A stretch of DNA of 6,038 nt from Bacillota bacterium. Its GTDB lineage: Bacteria; Bacillota; UBA4882; UBA8346. Numbering within the stretch: position 1 is the stretch's first letter; each line of letters begins with the position of its first letter. Position numbers and translations under genes: made by a program. The stretch covers positions 1 to 6,038 of the forward strand of contig JANQHU010000013.1 of the NCBI GenBank assembly GCA_028282485.1. Reading direction: 5' to 3'. The notes under the pieces are model-generated. The model worked only from the letters and a program-made list of their open reading frames with translations. It did not search any database and had not been told where the DNA came from. Positions 1 through 5,213 of this stretch are shown one piece after another.

Positions 1-601
1 CATTTAAGTAGCCTGCTTGAATGGGGGTATCGTACTCGTCCACCAAAACCAAGCAGTCTTTTTTATAATATCTTTTTAAGTATTGCGTTAAATTTTTAAT
101 TACATTGGTATAATCAACTTTATTTCCTTGATAATCCATCACTTTGATGTATAATTCTTTTTCCACTTCACTTAGCACCGATGCATTCAAAAGATAACTA
201 TGACGCCGATACTCATTTGCTAAAGTATCAATTAAATTTTGGTAGGTATCTTCCCAATTAACCTGTTTCACATCTTTAAAAGTTAAGTAGACCACCGGGT
301 AAGTCCCCTGGATCTCACGGTACTTATCTTCAGCAAAAATCTTTAACCCTTCAAACAGATAACTAACGTCTACCTCTTCTAAATCATTTTGGCGGCACTC
401 GGGAATTTCAAAAAAATATTTCAGCATACTCATATTTAAAGTCTTTCCAAACCGCCGCGGCCTGGTGATTAAGACGATTTTATCATGCCTATCAATTAAG
501 TCTTTAATAAATAAAGTTTTGTCTACATAATAACCATTTCGATCAATCATTTCTTTAAAATTATCAATCCCTTGTAGGATTTGCTTACGGTTATCCATCA
601 T
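1..601 (-). CDS. AAA-ATPase-like domain protein (N-terminal 200 residues, runs off left edge)
   Basis: The minus frame is open from an ATG at 601-599 to the window edge, giving 200 codons with no stop. It matches the AAA-ATPase-like family (Pfam PF09820 type). Residues 21-33 resemble the family's opening 'Y-Y-V-D-K-T' block. Residues 46-54 hold the degenerate P-loop TRPRRFGKT, which lacks the first Gly of a standard Walker A, as is usual in this family. Residues 184-194 hold the Walker B-like segment LVLVDEYDTPI. Full-length relatives are roughly 500-600 residues and usually end in a PD-(D/E)XK nuclease-like domain, which would lie outside this window. Two adjacent ATGs (601 and 598) are possible starts; the AGGAG at 609-605 is better spaced from the second. 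The cellular role of the family is not settled; it is cytosolic by appearance and often multicopy. The family call is confident, the function is not. Confidence 0.9.
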   Translation of the reverse strand, partial: MMDNRKQILQGIDNFKEMIDRNGYYVDKTLFIKDLIDRHDKIVLITRPRRFGKTLNMSMLKYFFEIPECRQNDLEEVDVSYLFEGLKIFAEDKYREIQGTYPVVYLTFKDVKQVNWEDTYQNLIDTLANEYRRHSYLLNASVLSEVEKELYIKVMDYQGNKVDYTNVIKNLTQYLKRYYKKDCLVLVDEYDTPIQAGYLN

Positions 602-633
602 GCTCTCCTTAATTTTGGTTCTTTTGTATCTTT

Positions 634-642
634 ATCATAACA
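634..642 (-). promoter_or_regulatory. Candidate extended -10 promoter of the AAA-ATPase-like gene
   Basis: Read on the minus strand, 642-634 is TGTTATGAT, which fits the extended -10 form TG-n-TATAAT with one mismatch. It lies about 33 bases upstream of the start codon. No good -35 hexamer is seen at 16-18 bases, which an extended -10 can tolerate. Assigned from sequence match only. Confidence 0.4.
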
Positions 643-670
643 CATTTAGATGAATTTTAAAGCTATTTTG

Positions 671-695
671 CACAAGGGCCCCGGTGATTAATCAC
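671..695. other. Two overlapping palindromes between the two minus-strand genes
   Basis: Positions 684-695 are the perfect 12-base palindrome GTGATTAATCAC. It shares its first GTG with an imperfect palindrome at 671-686, in which CAC and GTG flank a central GGGCCC. This GC-rich patch stands out in AT-rich surroundings. It lies downstream of the 745-1386 gene and upstream of the AAA-ATPase-like gene. No U-tract follows on either strand, so it is not a convincing terminator. It could be a protein-binding site or the edge of the adjacent repeat. Confidence 0.4.
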
Positions 696-726
696 TAGTT
701 ATACATTATCCCCTAAATTGAAACTA
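687..726. repeat. 40-bp direct repeat, copy 1 (3' side of the orphan gene)
   Basis: This stretch matches 1440-1479 in the same orientation at 36 of 40 positions, with no gaps. The four differences are one G/A and three C/A changes. Part of it reads as imperfect 7-base units (ttaatca, ctagtta, tacatta). This copy starts within the palindrome at 684-695 and ends 18 bases beyond the stop codon of the minus-strand gene 745-1386. Confidence 0.75.
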
Positions 727-744
727 TAATTTTTGATTTTTATT

Positions 745-1386
745 TTAATATTCCTCCATTGGCCAGTGAATCTCGTAAGTTTTACCATTCCAATATAACA
801 AAATATCAATCCCGGCCTCGGTCCCCATAATGATGGCGTCCCCTTTCAGAGCCGGAAATTCTTTTAGCCATGAAGAATATTTGACCCTATTTACAGCTAG
901 GTTACTGCCCTTTTTTAGAACCCAAATTGGTTTGGGTTTTATTCCTTTTTGCCATTTTAAAGAGGTTTCATTATTTGTTGTTTCATATACTGTGAGCGGT
1001 GAATCAGAATCTGTTTGTTTCCAGATAGAAGTTGATAAGTATTCCGAATAAAGTAAAAATATATTATTATGCCTGTTATTTTTATTTGCACCGTGAATGA
1101 TTCCTAAAACAATTTTGGCATCTGTAATTGAATAAGGAAGGCTATTTGGAAAAGCCCTCGGGTTTAGTATTAATAATTTTTTATTAATAACGGAATTTTT
1201 ATTTAGTTTAAGCACAAAAAGCTTATCGGCTATTTCGTCTCCATTAAAGTCACCCTCTTTTTCACCTAACATCGTAATATTTTTACCAAAATTATCAATT
1301 TGGTGCCCTGCTTTTAAAATAACAGTAGCGGTAATTAATAAAATAATCACTAGAGTAATTATTAATATATTTTTAGAATTTTTCAT
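745..1386 (-). CDS. Unrecognised membrane-anchored protein with a calcium-loop-like motif
   Basis: A 213-residue protein that I do not recognise. Residues 7-24 are a hydrophobic helix after a short Lys/Asn-rich start, with no lipobox Cys, so it is probably an uncleaved N-terminal anchor with the rest outside the membrane. Residues 46-54 read DFNGDEIAD, a D-x-N-x-D-x3-D pattern like the calcium loops of FG-GAP/VCBS and dockerin-type repeats. Only one such loop is seen, so this is a resemblance and not a family assignment. The C-terminal part is rich in Trp and Tyr and ends in a segment with WNGKTYEIHW, like the last strand of a beta-rich domain. The ATG at 1386 has AAAGGAGC at 1403-1396, 9-10 bases away. 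It is flanked by 40-bp direct repeats and has no obvious operon partner. It is probably a real gene: the start has a good ribosome site and the length and membrane anchor are coherent. Confidence 0.75.
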   Translation of the reverse strand: MKNSKNILIITLVIILLITATVILKAGHQIDNFGKNITMLGEKEGDFNGDEIADKLFVLKLNKNSVINKKLLILNPRAFPNSLPYSITDAKIVLGIIHGANKNNRHNNIFLLYSEYLSTSIWKQTDSDSPLTVYETTNNETSLKWQKGIKPKPIWVLKKGSNLAVNRVKYSSWLKEFPALKGDAIIMGTEAGIDILLYWNGKTYEIHWPMEEY

Positions 1387-1439
1387 TACGGAAGTGCTCC
1401 TTTGCTAATTGATTCGTAATTAATATCAGTCATTTAGCT

Positions 1440-1479
1440 ATTAATCACTAATTATAAATTATACACTAAATTGAAACTA
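1440..1479. repeat. 40-bp direct repeat, copy 2 (5' side of the orphan gene)
   Basis: The partner of 687-726 (36 of 40 identical, same orientation, 753 bases apart). It contains imperfect 7-base units ctaatta, taaatta and tacacta. On the minus strand this copy carries a perfect TATAAT at 1463-1458, about 70 bases upstream of the orphan gene's start, without a recognisable -35. In copy 1 the same place reads GATAAT. This copy could therefore double as the orphan gene's promoter; that is inference. Confidence 0.75.
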
Positions 1480-1545
1480 CTTTTGTTACATTTTTGTTAA
1501 AGTTTTAATTAATATATTTTAAAATTTTAAGTTTTCAATAAATAA

Positions 1546-1574
1546 CTAAAGTTGAAGGGTTCTTCCGCCTTTAG
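1546..1574. other. Two-part hairpin in the feo upstream region
   Basis: CTAAAG (1546-1551) pairs with CTTTAG (1569-1574). Inside them GAAG (1554-1557) pairs with CTTC (1562-1565) around a GGTT loop, with a small TT/CGC internal loop between the two stems. No run of T follows on either strand, so it is not a typical intrinsic terminator. It lies upstream of the proposed feoA1 promoter and would not be in that transcript. Confidence 0.35.
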
Positions 1575-1648
1575 CTCCCCAATTTCTTTGGTCTGTTTGG
1601 TTGAATTTGTAATTTTTTAAAAAGAAGACCATTAATTTACGTTTTCTA

Positions 1649-1677
1649 TTGACATTGGAGTGTTTTTTTGATAAATT
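1649..1677 (+). promoter_or_regulatory. Candidate sigma-A promoter for the feo cluster
   Basis: A perfect -35 TTGACA at 1649-1654 is followed after 17 bases by TAAATT at 1672-1677 (4 of 6 to TATAAT). Transcription would begin near 1684, so the Fur box at 1692-1706 would cover the start of the transcript, a position compatible with repression. About 75 bases of leader precede feoA1. The strong -35, the spacing and the adjacent Fur box support it. Confidence 0.6.
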
Positions 1678-1691
1678 TAATATATAGTAAT

Positions 1692-1706
1692 TGATAATGA
1701 CTATCA
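1692..1706. promoter_or_regulatory. Fur box upstream of feoA1
   Basis: TGATAATGACTATCA matches the 7-1-7 Fur operator TGATAATnATTATCA with one mismatch. It sits just downstream of the proposed promoter at 1649-1677. In known systems Fur with bound Fe2+ blocks transcription from such sites, which suits a ferrous-iron uptake cluster. Confidence 0.75.
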
Positions 1707-1758
1707 ACATCAAAGGAAAATGAAATATTTAATAAATAATTACGAGAGGGTGAATTAA

Positions 1759-1974
1759 GTGAATTTAACAATGTTACCTATAGGTAAAGAAGGAGTCATA
1801 GATGTTTGTCGAGTTAAAGATGCAACTAAGAAATTTTTGGAAGGATTAGGGATTGTCCCGGGAACTGTGATTTCCATTGTTGCTGAAATGCAGGGGAATT
1901 TAATAGTGAATATTAAAGGCTCCAGAATTGCTCTCAGTAAGGGGATTGCCCAGCAGTTAATCTTAGAAAAATAA
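1759..1974 (+). CDS. feoA: FeoA family protein (first copy)
   Basis: A 71-residue small SH3-like FeoA protein (PF04023 type), cytosolic, thought to act with FeoB in Fe2+ uptake. It shows the family pattern: a G-x-x-G-turn block FLEGLGIVPGTVISIV at residues 26-41, then a strand with NLIVNIKGSRIALSKG at about 47-62. It lacks the basic RRRLMDMG helix of canonical FeoA, having KKFLEGLG in its place, and so is a diverged paralogue of the next gene. The GTG at 1759 is chosen because GAGGGTG at 1746-1752 is well spaced. An in-frame ATG at 1771 is the alternative and would shorten the protein by four residues. The stop is 21 bases before feoA2, consistent with co-transcription. A Fur box lies about 50 bases upstream. 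Confidence 0.92.
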   Translation: MNLTMLPIGKEGVIDVCRVKDATKKFLEGLGIVPGTVISIVAEMQGNLIVNIKGSRIALSKGIAQQLILEK

Positions 1975-1995
1975 GCAAAAAAGGAGGTTTAGTCG

Positions 1996-2220
1996 ATGGA
2001 AAAGTCTTTAAAAGAACTTAAACCCGGGGAAAAAGGGGTAGTAGTTAAAATTGTCGGTAAGGGGGCGATGCGAAGAAGATTGATGGATATGGGGATTACA
2101 TCCGGGGTAGAATTAACGGTTCGCAAAATTGCTCCTTTAGGTGATCCAATTGAAGTGAATATTCGGGGTTATGAATTGTCTTTTCGAAAAACAGAGGCGG
2201 AAAATATTATTATTGAATAA
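1996..2220 (+). CDS. feoA: FeoA family protein (second, canonical copy)
   Basis: A 74-residue FeoA of canonical type. Residues 11-24 are the opening PGEKGVVVKIVGKG strand-turn. Residues 25-33 form the typical MRRRLMDMG helix, followed by ITSGVELTVRKIAPLGDPIEVNIRGYELSFR-like strands, ending in the expected E-A-E-N-I-I-I-E. Family knowledge places it in the cytosol as a small partner that affects FeoB activity. The start ATG has a perfect AAGGAGG at 1981-1987, eight bases away. It differs strongly from the first FeoA, so the pair is not a recent duplication. A 68-base gap with its own Fur box separates it from feoB. Confidence 0.95.
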   Translation: MEKSLKELKPGEKGVVVKIVGKGAMRRRLMDMGITSGVELTVRKIAPLGDPIEVNIRGYELSFRKTEAENIIIE

Positions 2221-2234
2221 TAAAAAAAATGTTT

Positions 2235-2264
2235 TTGTAATTTTTTAATGATAATGATTATTAA
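2235..2264 (+). promoter_or_regulatory. Possible weak internal promoter before feoB
   Basis: TTGTAA (2235-2240) and TATTAA (2259-2264) are each 4 of 6 to the sigma-A hexamers, 18 bases apart, and the second overlaps the Fur box at 2249-2263. In such AT-rich DNA this level of match can occur by chance. The Fur box beside it is the main reason to list it. Confidence 0.3.
2249..2263. promoter_or_regulatory. Fur box between feoA2 and feoB
   Basis: TGATAATGATTATTA matches the 7-1-7 Fur operator TGATAATnATTATCA with one mismatch. It lies 25 bases before the feoB start and upstream of the feoB ribosome site AGGTGG (2273-2278). It may control a separate feoB transcript or act with the upstream box. 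Confidence 0.7.
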
Positions 2265-2288
2265 AATTATAAAGGTGGTATAATAGTA

Positions 2289-4325
2289 ATGAAGTATTCA
2301 TTTGCTTTAGTGGGGAACCCGAATTGTGGGAAGACCACTATGTTTAATGAAATTACGGGAAGCACCCAGTATGTTGGAAATTGGCCAGGCGTTACCGTAG
2401 AGAAAAAAGAAGGCAAGGCTAAATTATTAAAAGAGAATGTGCGGGTAGTTGATCTGCCCGGAATTTACTCCCTTTCGCCCTATACCTTAGAAGAGGTTAT
2501 AGCCCGGGATTATTTAATTGAGCAAAAGCCTGATGTAATTATCAACATTATTGATGCAACCAATTTAGAAAGAAATCTTTATTTAACCACTCAACTTTTA
2601 GAGCTCGGGATACCGGTTGTTGGGGCATTGAATATGATGGATCTGGTTGATGCCAAAGGGGATAAAGTTGATGTCGGATTATTAGAAGCTTTTTTAGGGA
2701 TTCCCATTGTTTTAACTTCCGCTCGAAAAGGGCAAGGAATCCAATCATTATTAAATAAAGCTCTAGAATCAGTTAAAAAGGGATTGGTTCCCGAGACTAA
2801 CAAACAAGAGAGTTTTTATAAAAATAATATTAATAAATGTATTAATCAGGTGGAAGACTTAATAAAAAAAGATTTGCCAGACAATCAATATAACAGCCGC
2901 TGGCTAGGAATTAAGTTGTTGGAAGCGGATGAAAAGTTGATGGCCAAAGTAAATCTTCCTCAAAGTTTATTAACGGAGCTGAAAAATTTACAACAGAAGA
3001 TTGAAACTGAAATGGGAGATGATATTGAAACGGTAATTGCGAACAACCGTTACCAATTTATTGCTAGCGTCATTAATAAATCCCTTAAAAAGAAGTCGGA
3101 TAAAAAACTAACCTTATCTGATCAAATTGATAAAATTGTGACCAATCGTCTCTTGGCATTACCCATCTTCTTTGCGGTCATGTGGTTTGTTTACTATGTC
3201 TCAATTTCGACTTTGGGTGATTATACAATTGGCTGGGTGGAATGGTTGATCGGTGATTTGATTGGCGGAAATACGGAAGCCTGGCTGCAGACAGTAGGTG
3301 CGGCGGAATGGTTACAGAGTCTAATTTTAGATGGAATAATCGGTGGTGTTGGCGGGGTCTTGGTGTTTGTCCCACAGCTGATGATTTTATTTTTCTTTAT
3401 CTCTCTACTGGAAGACAGTGGTTATATGGCTAGAGTGGCGTTTATTATGGATCGAATATTCCGTAAATTTGGTCTTTCCGGGAAATCTTTTATTCCCATG
3501 TTAGTTGGTTCCGGTTGTTCGGTTCCTGGCATCATGGCAACTAGAACTATTGAAAATGAGAAAGATCGCAAAATGACAATTATGTTAACCCCGTTCATAC
3601 CTTGTGGAGCGAAATGGCCTGTCTTTGCTTTATTTATTGCGGCCTTTTTCTCCCAGTCGGCCTGGGTAGCTCCGGCCATATATATTATTGGAATCGGTAT
3701 TGCTATTATCTCAGGACTACTCTTAAAAAAGACTATTTTGAAGGGAGAGGTGGCCCCTTTTGTCATGGAACTTCCGGAGTACCGGGTTCCAAAGTTGAAA
3801 AGTGCGCTGATTAATATGTGGGATCGAGGCAAAGCCTTCATGATCAAAGCGGGGACTATTATCTTTATTGCTTCCGGTGTCATTTGGTTTCTGCAATCCT
3901 TTGATTTTGCTTTCAAAATGGTTGCAGCGGAAAACAGTATTTTAGCTAGTCTGGGGAAAGCGATTGCTCCAATTTTTCAACCCCTCGGTTTTGGGGAATG
4001 GAAGGCGGCGGTGGCCACCATTACCGGCCTACTGGCTAAAGAAGTTGTTGTCGCTACGTTAGGAATTCTTTATGGAATTGGTGAGGTAGCCGAGGATGAT
4101 CCGTCGCTGATTCAGAATATTAGTCAAAATTTTTCAGTGTTAAGTGCTTTTGCTTTCATGATTTTTACCTTGTTGGCAGCCCCTTGTTTTGCCGCCATCG
4201 GTGCTATGAAACGAGAGTTTCATTCTTGGAAATGGACCTGGATTACCATCGGTTATCAAACGGGTTTGGCCTGGTTATTAGGAGCTCTGGTATTCCAAGT
4301 TGGAAAATTCCTCGGACTGGGCTAA
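2289..4325 (+). CDS. feoB: Ferrous iron transporter FeoB
   Basis: A 678-residue FeoB, the inner-membrane Fe2+ transporter with an N-terminal G-protein domain. G motifs are complete: GNPNCGKT at residues 9-16 (G1), a Thr at about 36 after NWPG (G2), DLPG at 55-58 (G3), NMMD at 115-118 (G4) and SAR at 144-146 (G5). A charged helical linker (about 170-280) leads to the membrane part, which starts near 288 with a hydrophobic segment. The two Gate-type halves carry the conserved Cys motifs GSGCSVPG (Cys410), PFIPCGAKWP (Cys439) and AAPCFAAIGA (Cys633), thought to lie along the ion path. The length is within the family range, with no frameshift or missing motif. The ATG at 2289 is supported by AGGTGG at 2273-2278 and by the G1 motif beginning at residue 9. 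A Fur box lies in the 68-base gap upstream. It is followed at 61 bases by its Cys-rich partner. Confidence 0.98.
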   Translation: MKYSFALVGNPNCGKTTMFNEITGSTQYVGNWPGVTVEKKEGKAKLLKENVRVVDLPGIYSLSPYTLEEVIARDYLIEQKPDVIINIIDATNLERNLYLTTQLLELGIPVVGALNMMDLVDAKGDKVDVGLLEAFLGIPIVLTSARKGQGIQSLLNKALESVKKGLVPETNKQESFYKNNINKCINQVEDLIKKDLPDNQYNSRWLGIKLLEADEKLMAKVNLPQSLLTELKNLQQKIETEMGDDIETVIANNRYQFIASVINKSLKKKSDKKLTLSDQIDKIVTNRLLALPIFFAVMWFVYYVSISTLGDYTIGWVEWLIGDLIGGNTEAWLQTVGAAEWLQSLILDGIIGGVGGVLVFVPQLMILFFFISLLEDSGYMARVAFIMDRIFRKFGLSGKSFIPMLVGSGCSVPGIMATRTIENEKDRKMTIMLTPFIPCGAKWPVFALFIAAFFSQSAWVAPAIYIIGIGIAIISGLLLKKTILKGEVAPFVMELPEYRVPKLKSALINMWDRGKAFMIKAGTIIFIASGVIWFLQSFDFAFKMVAAENSILASLGKAIAPIFQPLGFGEWKAAVATITGLLAKEVVVATLGILYGIGEVAEDDPSLIQNISQNFSVLSAFAFMIFTLLAAPCFAAIGAMKREFHSWKWTWITIGYQTGLAWLLGALVFQVGKFLGLG

Positions 4326-4386
4326 AAGAGATGAGGGATTAACCTGGCCCGTATTTAACGGCTGATTTTGGAGAGGATGTTAAATT

Positions 4387-4554
4387 ATGATTAATTATCT
4401 CATCGGTGGGGTCATCTTAATTTTAGTATTATGGGCAGTAGTTAGTGTTTTTAGAAAGTCCAAAAATAAAAGTGGTTTATGCGGCTGTAGTTGTTCGGAC
4501 TGTGCTTCAAGTTGCTCTAATAATAATGATCAAAATGGTAATGATAAAAGTTAA
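4387..4554 (+). CDS. FeoB-associated Cys-rich membrane protein
   Basis: A 55-residue protein typical of the FeoB-associated Cys-rich family (PF12669, misleadingly also named after virus attachment protein p12). Residues 3-22 are one hydrophobic helix. A basic stretch RKSKNKS at 23-29 follows, suggesting the C-terminal side faces the cytosol. Then comes a cluster of five Cys at 32, 34, 36, 39 and 43, spaced C-x-C-x-C-x2-C-x3-C, and an Asn/Asp-rich tail. The Cys cluster could bind Fe2+ or another metal near FeoB; this is a common proposal and not shown here. The ATG has GGAGAGG at 4370-4376, ten bases upstream. It lies 61 bases after feoB and 36 bases before the DUF2325 gene, as expected for one operon. 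Confidence 0.9.
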   Translation: MINYLIGGVILILVLWAVVSVFRKSKNKSGLCGCSCSDCASSCSNNNDQNGNDKS

Positions 4555-4590
4555 TATATCTAAAATATTTAACAACAAGGAGGTAGAATT

Positions 4591-4887
4591 ATGAGCATTG
4601 TTTTAGTGGGTGGCCATGATCGAATGCACGAAGAGTATAAAGTTATTTGTAATAAACATGGTCATAAAATAAAAGTTTTTACCCAGATGATCCCCCGCTT
4701 TGAGAAAAATATAGGTTGCCCGGATCTAATTATTTTGTTCACTAATACGGTTTCTCACAAGATGATAACTGTAGCCGTCAAAAAAGCCAAACAGCAAAAA
4801 ATTCCGGTGAGAAGATGTCATACCAGCAGTGGTTTTGCCTTAGAGCAAACTTTAAAAAATTTGGTGGGAGAAGATAAAAAGGGATAA
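4591..4887 (+). CDS. DUF2325 domain protein, last gene of the feo cluster
   Basis: A 98-residue protein that is almost entirely a DUF2325 domain (PF10087). It shows GGHDRM at residues 7-12, NTVSHKM at 52-58 and RCHTSSGFAL at 75-84, with an alternating strand-helix pattern like a small Rossmann-type fold. It has no signal peptide or membrane segment, so it is probably cytosolic. Its biochemical role is not established. It has three Cys (20, 43, 76) and several His (9, 13, 23, 25, 56, 77), which could in principle bind metal. The start has a perfect AAGGAGG at 4577-4583, seven bases from ATG. It follows the Cys-rich gene by 36 bases with no terminator between, and a terminator follows it, so it is probably the last gene of the iron-uptake transcript. 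It is not the winged-helix FeoC found in enterobacterial feo operons. Confidence 0.88.
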   Translation: MSIVLVGGHDRMHEEYKVICNKHGHKIKVFTQMIPRFEKNIGCPDLIILFTNTVSHKMITVAVKKAKQQKIPVRRCHTSSGFALEQTLKNLVGEDKKG

Positions 4888-4928
4888 TTACTACTAGAAT
4901 TAAAAATATAAATTGTGAAAAAGATTGT

Positions 4929-4968
4929 TCGGGGCTAGAAAATTCTGAGTCCCGGCTATTTTTTATTT
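4929..4968 (+). terminator. Intrinsic terminator of the feo cluster
   Basis: CGGGGCT (4930-4936) pairs with AGTCCCG (4948-4954), with one G-T wobble, and the inner AGA and TCT can extend the stem past a bulged G. A run of six T begins at 4959. It starts 42 bases after the DUF2325 stop codon and separates the feo cluster from flhA. Confidence 0.8.
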
Positions 4969-5145
4969 AAAGCTTATTTATAAAAATAGTAATGATTTTG
5001 CTTTTTTGGTGTGGGAGATAGAATGAAAATTATTATTAATAAGATTGATTTTTTAGTCTTTTTTATTTTTAGATATTTGATTAATATTTTTAAAATTAGC
5101 TATTATTTTTAAAAAACTTACCGATATAAAATATAGATCAAAAAC

Positions 5146-5173
5146 TTGATTTGGGAAAAAACCAAAGTATAAC
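5146..5173 (+). promoter_or_regulatory. Candidate sigma-A promoter of flhA
   Basis: TTGATT (5146-5151) and TATAAC (5168-5173) are 16 bases apart, matching the sigma-A hexamers at 4 and 5 of 6. Transcription would start near 5180, leaving a leader of about 34 bases before flhA. The presence of a terminator upstream means flhA needs its own promoter. Confidence 0.45.
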
Positions 5174-5213
5174 TAAATAAATAAAGTACTCTCTAATTAT
5201 TAAAGGAGTGTCT

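Larger units (their letters stand above)
1387..1758. other. 372-bp intergenic region between divergent genes
   Basis: A very AT-rich stretch between the minus-strand orphan gene and feoA1. From left to right it holds the ribosome site of the orphan gene, the second repeat copy (1440-1479), a two-part hairpin (1546-1574), a sigma-A-like promoter (1649-1677) and a Fur box (1692-1706). The part from about 1480 to 1545 is nearly pure A/T and shows nothing else. No coding region of convincing length is present. Confidence 0.6.
4888..5213. other. 326-bp intergenic region between the feo cluster and flhA
   Basis: It holds the terminator of the feo cluster (about 4929-4968), then an AT-rich stretch, then a candidate promoter (5146-5173) and the ribosome site of flhA (AAGGAG, 5203-5208). 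A 29-codon open frame at 5023-5112 with GGGAG at 5013-5017 is the only coding possibility seen. It encodes a Phe/Ile-rich hydrophobic peptide and its composition may simply reflect AT-rich DNA. Confidence 0.6.

Noticed and set aside
830..1051. A 73-codon plus-strand frame opposite the orphan gene
   Set aside because: It overlaps the better-supported minus-strand gene, which has a ribosome site and membrane helix; this frame has neither.
1480..1758. Riboswitch or structured leader ahead of feoA1
   Set aside because: The hairpin at 1546-1574 lies upstream of the proposed promoter, and the short transcribed leader holds only the Fur box and AT-rich sequence with no recognisable riboswitch core.
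3422..3916. A 164-codon open frame on the minus strand inside feoB
   Set aside because: It lies fully antisense to an intact, motif-complete feoB and its translation shows no family resemblance.
4326..4386. Hairpin CCGT/ACGG (about 4349-4361) between feoB and the Cys-rich gene as a terminator
   Set aside because: The stem has only four pairs and the following sequence has no adequate run of T; co-transcription is more likely.
4591..4887. FeoC as identity of the last feo-cluster gene
   Set aside because: FeoC is a small winged-helix protein; this product instead has the GGH and NTVSH motifs of DUF2325.
5120..5127. ACCGATAT, close to the -10 of flagellar sigma-D/sigma-28 promoters, upstream of flhA
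   Set aside because: No TAAA-type -35 is present 14-16 bases upstream; the nearest TAAA (5091-5094) is 25 bases away.
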